In this document: positions 16,485 through 24,870 of the stretch, piece after piece
Layout: each line of letters opens with the position of its first letter
Numbering within the stretch: the stretch's first letter is position 1
Source: Arthrobacter silviterrae
Lineage (GTDB): Bacteria; Actinomycetota; Actinomycetes; Actinomycetales; Micrococcaceae
Assembly: GCF_011045165.1 (NCBI RefSeq)
Contig: NZ_JAAKZI010000013.1
Coordinates: 42,622 to 106,621 of the forward strand
DNA: 64,000 nt
Direction of reading: 5' to 3'
Position numbers and translations under genes: made by a program
Notes under the pieces: generated by a model
Told to the model about the DNA's origin: nothing
Database searches by the model: none
What the model saw: the letters and a program-made list of their open reading frames with translations, nothing else

Positions 16485-16863
16485 AATTATCCAAACTTTG
16501 CGGTAAATGCGGTAACTGGTATCAGGGTGAGTCTAGCAGAATCCCACAATTCACCGGGGTAGCGTGGTGTCCATAACAAGCACCATTCTTTTGTAGCCCT
16601 TGACGTACCAGCGCTGCATGTGGGTCACTGCACAGGGGGCGCTCTTCCCATGGCCTTAAAAGCCAGTGCGTTCCACCATTTCCAGCACGACGCCGGCCCC
16701 TGCCTTGGGCGGGCCTGTGCTGTTTCGCGGTGGCCGGGAATCCGGTGGCCCGCCATATGCGTACTTTGGGGTTTTCCGGGGTTCGATTTGCGGCTTTCCG
16801 TGCTGCGATCCGGCCCTTTCACCCGGCCCCGGGCCTTTTCACCCTCCCCCGGGCCCCGAGTAT

Positions 16864-16906
16864 GCAGCAATGGCGACTTAGAACCGGTCTAAGTCGCCAT
16901 CGCTGC
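16864..16906. repeat. ATGGCGACTTAG hairpin element
   Basis: ATGGCGACTTAGA (16870-16882) pairs perfectly with 16888-16900 around a 5-nt loop, and GCAGC/GCTGC extends the stem after one mismatch. A single arm recurs at 57149-57166 after manA. Confidence 0.75.
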
Positions 16907-17021
16907 TGACTGACCGGGTGGTCAGTGCTTCAGGCATGCCAATCCGGCCCCCGCTGACCGCCGTGGCCGCCATATCTGCACACTCGGAGCCCGCCTGGTC
17001 CTCAAACGCACCAGTGTCGAT

Positions 17022-17122
17022 TCGAAAGTGCAGCTCCTGCGGGTTGACCGCCCTTCCAGGATTCCAAAGTGCAGCTCCTGCGGGCTACGCGCCGAAAAGG
17101 TCGCAGGAGCTGCACCGCCGAT
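17022..17122. repeat. GCAGCTCCTG repeat cluster 1
   Basis: Two direct copies of AAAGTGCAGCTCCTGCGGG and one inverted copy (GCAGGAGCTGCACC) are present. The same family occurs at 57178-57375 and 58404-58510. Confidence 0.85.
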
Positions 17123-17322
17123 GATGGAGCCTGTCGAAATCCGGGTCTCGACGCTGCCCCTGGGTCTCGACGCGCTCGCAGAGCTCGCTGCTCGACCACC
17201 GGGGCGTCCGCTCGCCAGGTCTCGACGCGCTCGAGGGGCTCGCTGCTCGACCACCGGCGGGCGGCAATCCAGGTCTCGGCGCGCTCCCTGAGGTCGCTGC
17301 TCGACCCCCGAACCACCGAAAC

Positions 17323-18546
17323 CTACCCGACCACGGCCGTCCTGCGGCCCGGGCGGCGGGAGCGGGTCACTGCCTGGCGGCGGCCGGCAGTGGGCCACGT
17401 GAACGCCATGGTCAGCGACGCCACCACCAGCACAAACGCACCGATGAAGATCCCGGAATCCAGCCAGAATTCGCTCGGGAAGAGGCGGATCAGGGTGTCG
17501 TCCGTGTAGAACGTCCAGGTGCCGTTGGCGAAGAAGATGTGGTGGAAGTCGGTGAAGAACGTCTCCCAGCCCATGCCGGCCAGCACGCCCAGCACAATAA
17601 TGATCACCAGCGTCACGATCGACCCGGCAAACAGCCCCCGCCTGATGCCGCCCACGCTGCGCCGCGCCAGGTACACCATCGCAATGACCATGCCGACCGC
17701 CAGCACCAGGCCGATCACGAACGCCGTGGTGATGACAGTCTTCACATCCGCCATGTGCGCCACTTCGCGGGCCAGGAACAGCTGGTTGTGCTGGGAGTTG
17801 ACCAGATCGCCCAGGTAGCGGGCGCCGGAGAGGTTCAGCAGGTAGTCCACGGTGTACGAGCCATACGTCATCCGGTCGTCCGTGCTGAAGCCAAAGGAAT
17901 CGGCCGGGAAGCCGGGGCGGTGGTACTCCACCCACAGGAAGTACGGCGTGGTGACCAGGCGGATGGCCAGCACCAGCAGCACCACGGGGTAGAACACGGC
18001 CAGCAGCACCTGGAAAACGCGCGGCAGCACGGGCTTGGTCCGGGCCGCCTGCTCCAGGGCCACCCGTGTCTTCTCGAGCCGCTTGTCCGAATGCTGCACC
18101 TGCAGCGCGGCCGTGGGGGTCGACGGGGACCCGGCTGCGGAAACCTCGGGCAGCTTGGGCAGCCGGCGGGCCGGGCGCATGGGCTCGGGTTCGCTGCCGT
18201 CCGCGGGTGCGTCCAGCTTGATCCTGGCCTCGGGCTTTACCGGCACCGAGGACGACGCCGTTCCACCGGCAGGTGCCGCACCTCCAGCAGGTGCGGGGGA
18301 AGCAGGGGCGCCGGGCGCCGCTCCCGCAGGAGAGGCAGCAGGGGCAACGTCGGGCGCCGCGGGCACGCCAGCACCAGCAGAGGCAGGGGCAGGAGCGGGA
18401 GCAACGGCAGGCGCCGCGGGCACGCCAGCTCCAGCAGGGGCAGGAGCGGCAGCACCGGCAGCAGCACCACCAGCAGCGGGCGCGCCAGCCTTCGCCACGA
18501 CAGGCATTTGCGAGGTGGGCTTTTCCGGGGTTGGGTTCTGTGTCAC
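17323..18546 (-). CDS. TIGR01906 family integral membrane protein
   Basis: The 407-residue protein begins with a cytoplasmic low-complexity region rich in Ala, Pro and Gly (about 110 residues), followed by five membrane segments: near residues 160-180, 270-290, 315-340 and 375-395, with a loop containing ADSFGFSTDDRMTYGS. The pattern fits the TIGR01906/DUF1461 family of unknown function. GTG 18546 (then TQNPTPEKP) is chosen because TAGTCT lies 7 bp before it; the frame is open for 20 more codons. The low-complexity tail varies among relatives and may be disordered. Confidence 0.82.
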   Translation of the reverse strand: MTQNPTPEKPTSQMPVVAKAGAPAAGGAAAGAAAPAPAGAGVPAAPAVAPAPAPASAGAGVPAAPDVAPAASPAGAAPGAPASPAPAGGAAPAGGTASSSVPVKPEARIKLDAPADGSEPEPMRPARRLPKLPEVSAAGSPSTPTAALQVQHSDKRLEKTRVALEQAARTKPVLPRVFQVLLAVFYPVVLLVLAIRLVTTPYFLWVEYHRPGFPADSFGFSTDDRMTYGSYTVDYLLNLSGARYLGDLVNSQHNQLFLAREVAHMADVKTVITTAFVIGLVLAVGMVIAMVYLARRSVGGIRRGLFAGSIVTLVIIIVLGVLAGMGWETFFTDFHHIFFANGTWTFYTDDTLIRLFPSEFWLDSGIFIGAFVLVVASLTMAFTWPTAGRRQAVTRSRRPGRRTAVVG

Positions 18547-18553
18547 ACCGTGA

Positions 18554-18559
18554 AGACTA
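18554..18559 (-). promoter_or_regulatory. Putative -10 box of the TIGR01906 gene
   Basis: TAGTCT on the minus strand ends 7 bp before GTG 18546, consistent with a leaderless mRNA. Confidence 0.45.
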
Positions 18560-18693
18560 CCCGGGAGCAGCTTCCCAGGGCCGCTGCCACCCCGGCGCTT
18601 GGCCAAACTGACACCACTTTCACAGCAAACTCCACGGCAAAGGGAAAACCACGGCGAAGCCCTCCCAACCCGAGCCGGGCGGTAGGCAAAGGG

Positions 18694-19686
18694 TCAGGCG
18701 GAGATGGCGGCAGCCCCGGCGTCGTCCGCGGAAAGGTCACCTGTCTCGCCAGCCAGCCAGGCGCGGCGGCCCAGGACCAGGGTGTAGCTCCAGTACCCGG
18801 CCAGCACCAGCGCGCCAATGGTGATCTTGGCCCACACGGGCAGGGGGCTGGGGGTGACGAAGGCTTCGACCAGGCCGGAGACGAAGAGGACGAAGACCAG
18901 TCCGATGGCGGTGGTCATGAGGGCGCGGCCTTCGCGGGCCAAGGAGTCGAGCCGGCTGCGGGGGCCGGGGCTCACCCAGGACCAAAAGATGCGCAGGCCC
19001 GCGGCGCCGGCGATGAAGATGCTGGTCAGTTCCATGAGTCCGTGGGGAAGGATGTAGCTGAAGAAGGTGTCGCCGCGGCCGTAGGCGAACATCACGCCGG
19101 CGGTCATGCCCACGCCCTGGGCGTTCATGAACAGGGAGTACGGCACAAACACGCCCGTGATGCCCAGGGCCACGCATTGGGCGGCGATCCAGGCGTTGTT
19201 GGTCCACACGGAGCCGGCGAAGGAGGCGGCGGGGTTCTCGGAGTAGTAGTCGACGAAGTCGTGGTTGACCAGCTGCTGGAGGCGGGAGTCGGAACCCAGC
19301 GCGGCCATGACACCCGGGTTGCCGGCGGTCCACACGCCGAAGAGCACGCCCACCACCACAAACGCGGCGCCCACAGCCAGGGTGAGCCAGCGCAGGCGGT
19401 AGAACGCCACGGGCAGGGAAATCACAAAGAAGCGGGCCACGTCCACGAAGAAGTTGCTCTTGGCGCCGGTGAAGCGGGTCCGGGCGGTGGCCAGGATGGC
19501 GGAAAGAGAGGCGGAGAGGGCGCTTTCGGCGGCCACCGAGCGGATCAGGGAGAGCTGGGCGGAGACGCTTTGGTACAGCTCCAGGAGCTCGTCCGCCTCG
19601 GCGCCCGTGAGCCGGCGCTTGCGGGCAAGCACCTTCAGCCGCTCCCACTGCGGGCGATGCACTGCGGTAAAGGCGTCCAGGTCCAC
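18694..19686 (-). CDS. Stage II sporulation protein M family membrane protein
   Basis: The 330-residue protein has the SpoIIM/DUF95 layout: a cytoplasmic helical N-terminus with LYQSVSAQLSLIRS, then about six membrane segments and the motif SYILPHGLMELTSIFIAGAAG. In non-sporulating Actinobacteria these proteins pair with RDD proteins and their role is unknown. The GTG start at 19686 lies 6 bp after TAGGCT, so it is probably leaderless. The RDD gene is divergent with only 66 bp between the two starts. Confidence 0.9.
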   Translation of the reverse strand: MDLDAFTAVHRPQWERLKVLARKRRLTGAEADELLELYQSVSAQLSLIRSVAAESALSASLSAILATARTRFTGAKSNFFVDVARFFVISLPVAFYRLRWLTLAVGAAFVVVGVLFGVWTAGNPGVMAALGSDSRLQQLVNHDFVDYYSENPAASFAGSVWTNNAWIAAQCVALGITGVFVPYSLFMNAQGVGMTAGVMFAYGRGDTFFSYILPHGLMELTSIFIAGAAGLRIFWSWVSPGPRSRLDSLAREGRALMTTAIGLVFVLFVSGLVEAFVTPSPLPVWAKITIGALVLAGYWSYTLVLGRRAWLAGETGDLSADDAGAAAISA

Positions 19687-19692
19687 AGGGCA

Positions 19693-19698
19693 AGCCTA
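19693..19698 (-). promoter_or_regulatory. Putative -10 box of the SpoIIM-like gene
   Basis: TAGGCT on the minus strand ends 6 bp before GTG 19686. Confidence 0.5.
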
Positions 19699-19740
19699 CG
19701 TGGTGCGCGCCGGTGCCCCCGCAGGACTCACCGGGCTCAC

Positions 19741-19746
19741 TAGACT
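19741..19746 (+). promoter_or_regulatory. Putative -10 box of the RDD gene
   Basis: TAGACT ends 6 bp before ATG 19753; GGTGG in the gap could also act as a weak ribosome-binding site. Confidence 0.5.
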
Positions 19747-19752
19747 GGTGGC

Positions 19753-20613
19753 ATGTCCGCGATTATCACCGGCGAGGCCGTAGTCCTGGAACTGCGGCCG
19801 GCCTCCTTTGCCGCGAGGTCGCTAGGCGCCGCGATCGACGTTCTGGTTACCATTGTGCTGGTGATCGGTGCCGTCTGGGCCTTCGCCACCATCCCGTTCA
19901 TGATCGACGCCGCCGCGGCCAAGGCCATCTTCCTGGTGCTGCTGGTGGGGATTCTGGTTGGGGTGCCGGTGGCGGTGGAGACCATGACCCGGGGCAGGTC
20001 CCTGGGCAAGCTCGCCCTGGGCTTGAGGGTAGTGAGGGACGACGGCGGCTCCATCCGGTTCCGCCACGCCCTGATCCGCGGCCTTTTGGGCGTCTTTGAG
20101 ATTTACATGACCCTGGGATCGGTGGCTTTTTTGGTTTCCCTTTTCAATGAGAAGTCGAAGAGGCTGGGCGACATGGTGGCCGGCACGTATGCCATCCGGG
20201 ACCGGGCGCCGCAGCCCAAGCCGCTGCAGGTGTTTGTGGTGCCGGCCCTGCAGCCGTGGGCCAAGCTGGCGGACATTGGCCGGCTGCCTGATTCGCTGGC
20301 CCGGCGGATTTCGATCTTCCTGCGCCAGGGTGCGCAGATGTCGCCGGAGTCGCGGCTTGCCATGGCCGCGTCCCTCGCGGAGGAGGCCAGCCCGCACGTG
20401 GCGCCGCTGCCCCCGGCCGGCACTCCCCCGGAAGTGTTCCTGTCCGCGCTGATTTCGGAGCGGCGGGACAGGGAATTCGCGCGGCTTTCTTTGGCATCGG
20501 TGCAGGCGGAAAAGGTGCGGGTGCGGCTGGCCGCGCATGGGGTTGGCGGGCATTCTGCGGCGTTTTCTGCAGATCCGTTCAGTACACCCGGGGACACTCG
20601 AATGGGCGGCTGA
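19753..20613 (+). CDS. RDD family membrane protein
   Basis: The 286-residue protein has an N-terminal RDD domain with three membrane segments. The first Arg is in FAARSLGAAIDVLV, and TRGRSLGKLALGLRVVRDDG and KRLGDMVAGTYAIRD follow. The last 120 residues are cytoplasmic and helical. RDD proteins are of uncertain function (some are antiporters). Its partner is the divergent SpoIIM-like gene, an association common in Actinobacteria. Confidence 0.9.
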   Translation: MSAIITGEAVVLELRPASFAARSLGAAIDVLVTIVLVIGAVWAFATIPFMIDAAAAKAIFLVLLVGILVGVPVAVETMTRGRSLGKLALGLRVVRDDGGSIRFRHALIRGLLGVFEIYMTLGSVAFLVSLFNEKSKRLGDMVAGTYAIRDRAPQPKPLQVFVVPALQPWAKLADIGRLPDSLARRISIFLRQGAQMSPESRLAMAASLAEEASPHVAPLPPAGTPPEVFLSALISERRDREFARLSLASVQAEKVRVRLAAHGVGGHSAAFSADPFSTPGDTRMGG

Positions 20614-20621
20614 GAAAAAAT

Positions 20622-20638
20622 AGAGTGGTCACCACTCT
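20622..20638. promoter_or_regulatory. Operator copy 1, AGAGTGGTnACCACTCT
   Basis: A perfect 8+1+8 palindrome lies 8 nt after the RDD stop codon. GGCGTTTAGTTG follows about 20 bp later (20658-20669). Confidence 0.65.
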
Positions 20639-21015
20639 GTTACGAACTTGGGGTGGGGGCGTTTAGTTGATATACCGGGTCATCTGAGGGCTGACCATAC
20701 CACCGCGCGGGGGACGTGCCGACGAAAGGACGCTGCCTCCAACTAAGCGCCAGGGTGCCCATTTTTCGCGGCCCTCCCCCACCATTCTCATGCCGGCTTT
20801 GACGCCGCTTCCCTGCAAAACACGCATTTTTGGAAGGGTCTCTCCTGTGCGCCCAAAAGCGGCCCGAAATGGTAACGGAATGGTTACAACCGCAGGCAAG
20901 TAGTCCAGGTGCTGAGTGGTTGTTTTCTGACGCCTACACTCGCTATGCGAGTGGGAAAGCGATCTCCACCTTATTTTATAAGGGTCCGTACGCGGGAAAA
21001 CCGTGTCCAAAAAGT

Positions 21016-21032
21016 AGAGTGCTGACCACTCT
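21016..21032. promoter_or_regulatory. Operator copy 2, AGAGTGnTGACCACTCT
   Basis: It matches copy 1 with one arm substitution and is also followed by GGCGTTTAGTTG (21051-21062). It lies about 155 bp before the pilin start. Confidence 0.65.
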
Positions 21033-21188
21033 AGAGAGTGCCGCCTGGCTGGCGTTTAGTTGTTGTCAGCCGGGGGAAGTTTTACCGGGCGCCACACCGA
21101 GGTTCACAAGCTGGCTCACGTTTCGATCACAGGCCAAGTCTGCGCATTTCGGATCCTGATACACCTTTTATGAAAGTAGGAAAAACAA

Positions 21189-21398
21189 ATGTTGAAGATG
21201 TACGTAACCCTGCAGACCATGTTCGTTGCCGGCGTGGACCGCGTCCGGGAAGTCCGAGAGGGCGAGCGCGGAGCAACCGCCGTTGAGTACGGCATCATGG
21301 TCGCACTGATCGCCGCCGTGATCGTCGGAGTCGTTGGATTCCTTGGCGGCCGGCTCCAAGTCGTCTTCCAGAATGTTCTGACCGCCATCGGCGGCTAG
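21189..21398 (+). CDS. flp: Flp/Fap family pilin
   Basis: This is the 69-residue structural pilin of the Tad pilus. The prepilin cleavage context GERGATAVEYGIMVALIAAV is present, with the conserved Glu and Tyr after the cleavage site and a hydrophobic helix. The ribosome-binding site TAGGAA lies about 8 nt before ATG. A strong hairpin follows the stop, which would allow the pilin to be made in excess over the assembly proteins. It is the first gene of an operon running to tadC. Confidence 0.93.
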   Translation: MLKMYVTLQTMFVAGVDRVREVREGERGATAVEYGIMVALIAAVIVGVVGFLGGRLQVVFQNVLTAIGG

Positions 21399-21419
21399 AC
21401 GACAAACAAGGTCGTTGCT

Positions 21420-21457
21420 GTCGAGGCGGCTCCAGGCTCTTCTGGAGCCGCCTCGAC
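21420..21457 (+). terminator. Hairpin between pilin and tadE
   Basis: A perfect 16-bp stem (21420-21435 with 21442-21457) encloses a 6-nt loop. There is no T tract, so it may cause partial termination or protect the pilin mRNA 3' end from degradation. Confidence 0.75.
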
Positions 21458-21501
21458 CATTTACCGCAAATCGAATGATTTTCATCTGGGAGGAGAAGGT
21501 A

Positions 21502-21897
21502 ATGAAGCGAAGTAACCCAGAGCGAGGTGCCGCCGCAGTGGAATTCGCTCTCCTCCTCCCTGTACTTCTGCTGTTAGTCCTGGGAATCATGGAGTTTGGC
21601 CGCCTCTACAATATACAAATCTCGGCGAGCAATGCCGCGCGCGAAGGAGCCAGGTACGCTGCCGTACATTACACAGACAGCGGGTACGTGAACGACGCCG
21701 CCATATCGGCGGCGCGAAACTCGGCCCCAACGCTGCCGGCCAGCACGCAAGTCATCATCACGTATTCTGCCGGCGCCTGCTCGGCTGGCTCCACCGTGAA
21801 GGTGACTGTCCGCCCGCCCGCAACCTGGATGACCGGGTACTTGCCTATGCCGGCGCCACAGATTACCGGAGTAGGAGTCATGCAATGTGGGGGATGA
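21502..21897 (+). CDS. tadE: TadE-like minor pseudopilin
   Basis: The 131-residue protein starts NPERGAAAVEFALLLPVLLL, the type IV-like prepilin signal of TadE proteins, followed by IMEFGRLYN and NAAREGARYAA. It is membrane-anchored by the N-terminal helix, with the rest outside the cell. ATG 21502 is supported by a strong GGAGGAG upstream; the frame is open 29 codons further. Its end overlaps the next gene by 13 nt. Confidence 0.9.
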   Translation: MKRSNPERGAAAVEFALLLPVLLLLVLGIMEFGRLYNIQISASNAAREGARYAAVHYTDSGYVNDAAISAARNSAPTLPASTQVIITYSAGACSAGSTVKVTVRPPATWMTGYLPMPAPQITGVGVMQCGG

Positions 21898-22907
21898 ATT
21901 GGATTCGTAGCACGAAGAGATTGGACAATCAACGCGGAGCGACCGCTGTCCTAGTTGCGATTCTCATGGTGGTGCTGCTTGGCTTCGCAGCCATCTCCAT
22001 CGATGTAGGCATGATGTATGCCGAACGGAGCCAGCTACAAAACGGTGCAGATTCTGCCGCTTTGGGCGTTGCCTATAATTGCTCTAGTACTCGCGGATGC
22101 GGCAGCCCAACGGGAACGGCGGGGACCTTGGCCAATTCAAATGCGAACGACACCAAATCCAAAATCAATTCCGTCACATTTCCGACTGCGAATAGCGTTC
22201 AGGTGAACGTTTCCAGCCGGGATGCTGCGGGCAACGATTTCATACGTTTGGCATTTGCTAGCGTTTTTGGCATCAATAAGGCCGACGTTGTGGCCACTGC
22301 CACGGCATCTTGGGGACCACCTAAATCGGGCACTGCGTTACCATGGACATTCGGAAAATGTGTATTCGACCAGAGTCTCACTCCCGATCAAAAAGCCGAG
22401 CTGGCAGCGACCGGCAATTTCACCGGTCTTCCCAGCAGCGCACACATCCTCCTTCGGTCAGATCAGAATGCTGACTATCCGGGATGCACTGCCGCACTTG
22501 GATTTCCGACCGGAGGATTCGGCTGGTTGAACTTGGCAGGCAGCCAGTGCCAGGCCAATATTCAAGTAGGGACAGGAGAGGCGGGTAGTTCTCCCGGCAA
22601 CAATTTCCCCGGGGTGTGCGGACCCGTCATGCCAACACTCTTGGGCAACCCTGTGCTCATTCCGATTTTCTCAACATCAACAGGAAACGGTAATAACGCG
22701 ATATACACCATTTACGGATTCGCGGCGTTCCAGGTGACAGGTTGGAAATTCAATCCCGACGTCCATCCCGATTCTCTCGCACCAGCATGCACAGGCGACT
22801 GCCGCGGTATTTTCGGATACTTCACCAAATTCGTTTCACTCCAGGAAGGCATGGCCCTGGGGTCCGGCCCAAACCTCGGCGGAAGCATCGTCAAGCTGTC
22901 TAAATAG
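21885..22907 (+). CDS. TadG-like pilus assembly protein
   Basis: The 340-residue protein starts with NQRGATAVLVAILMVVLLGF, the N-terminal signal of TadE/TadG-type proteins, then SIDVGMMYAERSQLQNGADS and AALGVAYN, typical of TadG-like surface proteins. The large external part contains several Cys residues that could form disulfides. The start at 21885 has AGGAG upstream; ATG 21894 (overlapping the tadE stop as ATGA) is an alternative. Confidence 0.85.
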   Translation: MWGMNWIRSTKRLDNQRGATAVLVAILMVVLLGFAAISIDVGMMYAERSQLQNGADSAALGVAYNCSSTRGCGSPTGTAGTLANSNANDTKSKINSVTFPTANSVQVNVSSRDAAGNDFIRLAFASVFGINKADVVATATASWGPPKSGTALPWTFGKCVFDQSLTPDQKAELAATGNFTGLPSSAHILLRSDQNADYPGCTAALGFPTGGFGWLNLAGSQCQANIQVGTGEAGSSPGNNFPGVCGPVMPTLLGNPVLIPIFSTSTGNGNNAIYTIYGFAAFQVTGWKFNPDVHPDSLAPACTGDCRGIFGYFTKFVSLQEGMALGSGPNLGGSIVKLSK

Positions 22908-22924
22908 ATTATTAGGAGTTTCAA

Positions 22925-23674
22925 GTGAAAACACGCCTTCTGGGGGGCGTCTTGGCGCTGGTGCTAGCCATCGCAGGTGTTGTCCTCCTCGCCACATATG
23001 TCCAAGCGGCCGACCGCCGCGCACAGGCCGGAATGAATCCTATGCAAGTACTGGTGGTCCAGCAGCCAGTGGCCGCCGGCACCACAATTGACGAACTCAA
23101 GACCATGGTTAAGTCTCAATCGCTCCCTAAGGCCGCGGTGGCCCAGGGTGCCGTCACTTCCCTTTCGGACCAAACGGGAAAGGTTACAGCCGTAGCGTTA
23201 GTTCCAGGAGAACAATTACTGGCGGCCCGCCTCGTAGCTCCCAGCAGTCTCAATTCGCCCGATCACGTCGACGTCCCCAAGGGACTTGAGGAACTGACAC
23301 TTAAGCTTGATCCTGAGCGAGTTTTAGGCGGTGAAATCAAAGCGGGAGATACCGTAGGAGTGTTTATTTCCTACAACACCGGCGTCGCGCCAGGAACTAG
23401 CGATAGTCCTGCCACTAAACTGCAATTCCACAAGGTATTGGTGACCAAAGTGGGAATGGCGACAAGTTCTACGCAGCAATCAAGCGGAGCAACCGCGCAA
23501 GCTCAGTCACCGAACTCAGGGACATCAATATTCATCACGATTGCACAGACGGGCGCGGACGCAACGGCCACCGTTCACGCGGCAGAATTTGGCAAAATTT
23601 ACCTGTCCAAGGAAAATGCCAACACGAACACTGCGGACGTTCCCACAATGCACAAGGACGGTGTCCTAAAGTGA
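22925..23674 (+). CDS. cpaB: Flp pilus assembly protein CpaB/RcpC
   Basis: The 249-residue protein has one N-terminal membrane helix and a SAF-like domain starting at VLVVQQPVAAGTTID. A second conserved part, LDPERVLGGEIKAGDTVGVF, is typical of RcpC/CpaB. It helps assemble the outer part of the pilus machine. The GTG start at 22925 has TAGGAG at good distance. Its stop overlaps the next GTG. Confidence 0.88.
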   Translation: MKTRLLGGVLALVLAIAGVVLLATYVQAADRRAQAGMNPMQVLVVQQPVAAGTTIDELKTMVKSQSLPKAAVAQGAVTSLSDQTGKVTAVALVPGEQLLAARLVAPSSLNSPDHVDVPKGLEELTLKLDPERVLGGEIKAGDTVGVFISYNTGVAPGTSDSPATKLQFHKVLVTKVGMATSSTQQSSGATAQAQSPNSGTSIFITIAQTGADATATVHAAEFGKIYLSKENANTNTADVPTMHKDGVLK

Positions 23675-24870
23675 GCCGTTTCATTCTCATCACGACTGAC
23701 ACAAGTTTCCAGCAGAGGGTTCGTTCGGCCGTGGCTGGCGGCCTTCATGGAAAAGTACAATTCCTGGCCGAATCCGCAATCAACAGTGCGCCTCAGGATA
23801 TTGTCCACCAGGACCCCTCAGAACCACCTGAAGTCATTATTTTGGGCCCTGGCGTATCCGTCGACGAAGCTCTTAAGTTGGCCACAGTTATGGATCTCCA
23901 ATTCCCCGAGATTAGTGTGATACTGGCAGCCGATGCTTCTGCTGATCTAGTCCTTACCGCCATGCGTTCCGGCATACGGGACATAGTCAGCCCCGGCTCC
24001 GACACTGCCACCATCCGGGTGCTGCTAGAAAGAGCTTGCCTGTCCGCTGCCAGCCGCCGTCGCGGGCTGTCCTCACAGGGAAACTCGGAACAGGAAACGG
24101 GGAGAGTTATTGCTGTCATGTCCCCCAAGGGCGGCGTGGGAAAGACCACAATTGCGACCAATCTGGCAATAGGCTTGGGAACGGTTGCGCCCATGAGTGT
24201 CGTGATTGTTGACCTTGACCTCCAATTCGGCGACGTCGCGTCAGGGCTGTCACTTGACCCAGAGCACACAATCGTTGATGCAGTGACAGGGGCCGCGGCA
24301 CACGACGCCATGGTGCTAAAGGCATTCCTGACCGTCCATTCCGGCGGAGTATATGCACTTTGTGCACCCAAGGTTCCAAGCGAGGCAGACCTTGTCACAG
24401 CCGATCATGTCCGCCGGCTGATCGCGCAGCTGGCCTCGGAATTCCGATACGTCGTGGTTGATACGGCTCCCGGCCTGGGTGAGCACGCCCTTGCCACCCT
24501 TGAACATGCCACGGACGCCGTCTGGGTGGTGGGAATGGATATTCCCAGCGTCAAGGGCCTGCGCACCGGACTGGGTATCCTTCTTGAACTTGGCCTAGTT
24601 CCACAGGGACGCCACGTGGTTCTCAACTTCGCCAACAGGCACACTGGCCTGAACATCCAAGACGTCGAGGCCACGATAAGGGTGCCAGTAGACGTAGTAA
24701 TTCCCCACTCCACGGCAATGCCATTCGCCACCAATAAGGGAGTCCCGATCCTTCAGGATGGCGGGCGGAATGCCGCAACAAAGAGTCTGCGCAAGCTGGT
24801 TGAACGCTTTGAACCAGATTGGGGCAGCCAAGTCCATAGGAAGCTCCATCGACGGGCGGTAGTGTCGTGA
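23671..24870 (+). CDS. cpaE: Pilus assembly ATPase TadZ/CpaE
   Basis: The 399-residue protein has an N-terminal response-regulator-like domain without clear phosphorylation residues, then a ParA/MinD-type ATPase domain: MSPKGGVGKTTIATNLAIGL (Walker A), VIVDLDLQFGDV, and VVVDTAPGLGEHA (Walker B). It locates the pilus machine in the cell. GTG 23671 overlaps the cpaB stop (GTGA), and its own end overlaps the tadA start in the same way. Confidence 0.92.
   Translation: MSRFILITTDTSFQQRVRSAVAGGLHGKVQFLAESAINSAPQDIVHQDPSEPPEVIILGPGVSVDEALKLATVMDLQFPEISVILAADASADLVLTAMRSGIRDIVSPGSDTATIRVLLERACLSAASRRRGLSSQGNSEQETGRVIAVMSPKGGVGKTTIATNLAIGLGTVAPMSVVIVDLDLQFGDVASGLSLDPEHTIVDAVTGAAAHDAMVLKAFLTVHSGGVYALCAPKVPSEADLVTADHVRRLIAQLASEFRYVVVDTAPGLGEHALATLEHATDAVWVVGMDIPSVKGLRTGLGILLELGLVPQGRHVVLNFANRHTGLNIQDVEATIRVPVDVVIPHSTAMPFATNKGVPILQDGGRNAATKSLRKLVERFEPDWGSQVHRKLHRRAVVS

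Larger units (their letters stand above)
16485..17322. other. Long non-coding spacer with hairpins and repeats
   Basis: About 840 bp with no credible gene. It holds a strong hairpin (16864-16906), a second small inverted repeat (16908-16925), a cluster of GCAGCTCCTG repeats (17022-17122) and three copies of a CTCGCTGCTCGACCACCGG-like word (17150-17310). Confidence 0.75.
20614..21188. other. Regulatory region of the Tad pilus operon
   Basis: A 575-bp gene-free stretch precedes the pilin gene. It contains two similar modules about 395 bp apart, each with a 17-bp palindrome followed by GGCGTTTAGTTG. No gene is seen between them. Confidence 0.7.

Noticed and set aside
16620..16892. Plus-strand frame of 90 codons in the gap after the BY-kinase gene
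   Set aside because: No ribosome-binding site or family likeness, and it runs into the hairpin element.
17539..19743. A 734-codon plus-strand frame opposite the TIGR01906 and SpoIIM-like genes
   Set aside because: Its product is His/Gln/Gly-rich without domains, and it lies antisense to two clearly conserved membrane proteins.
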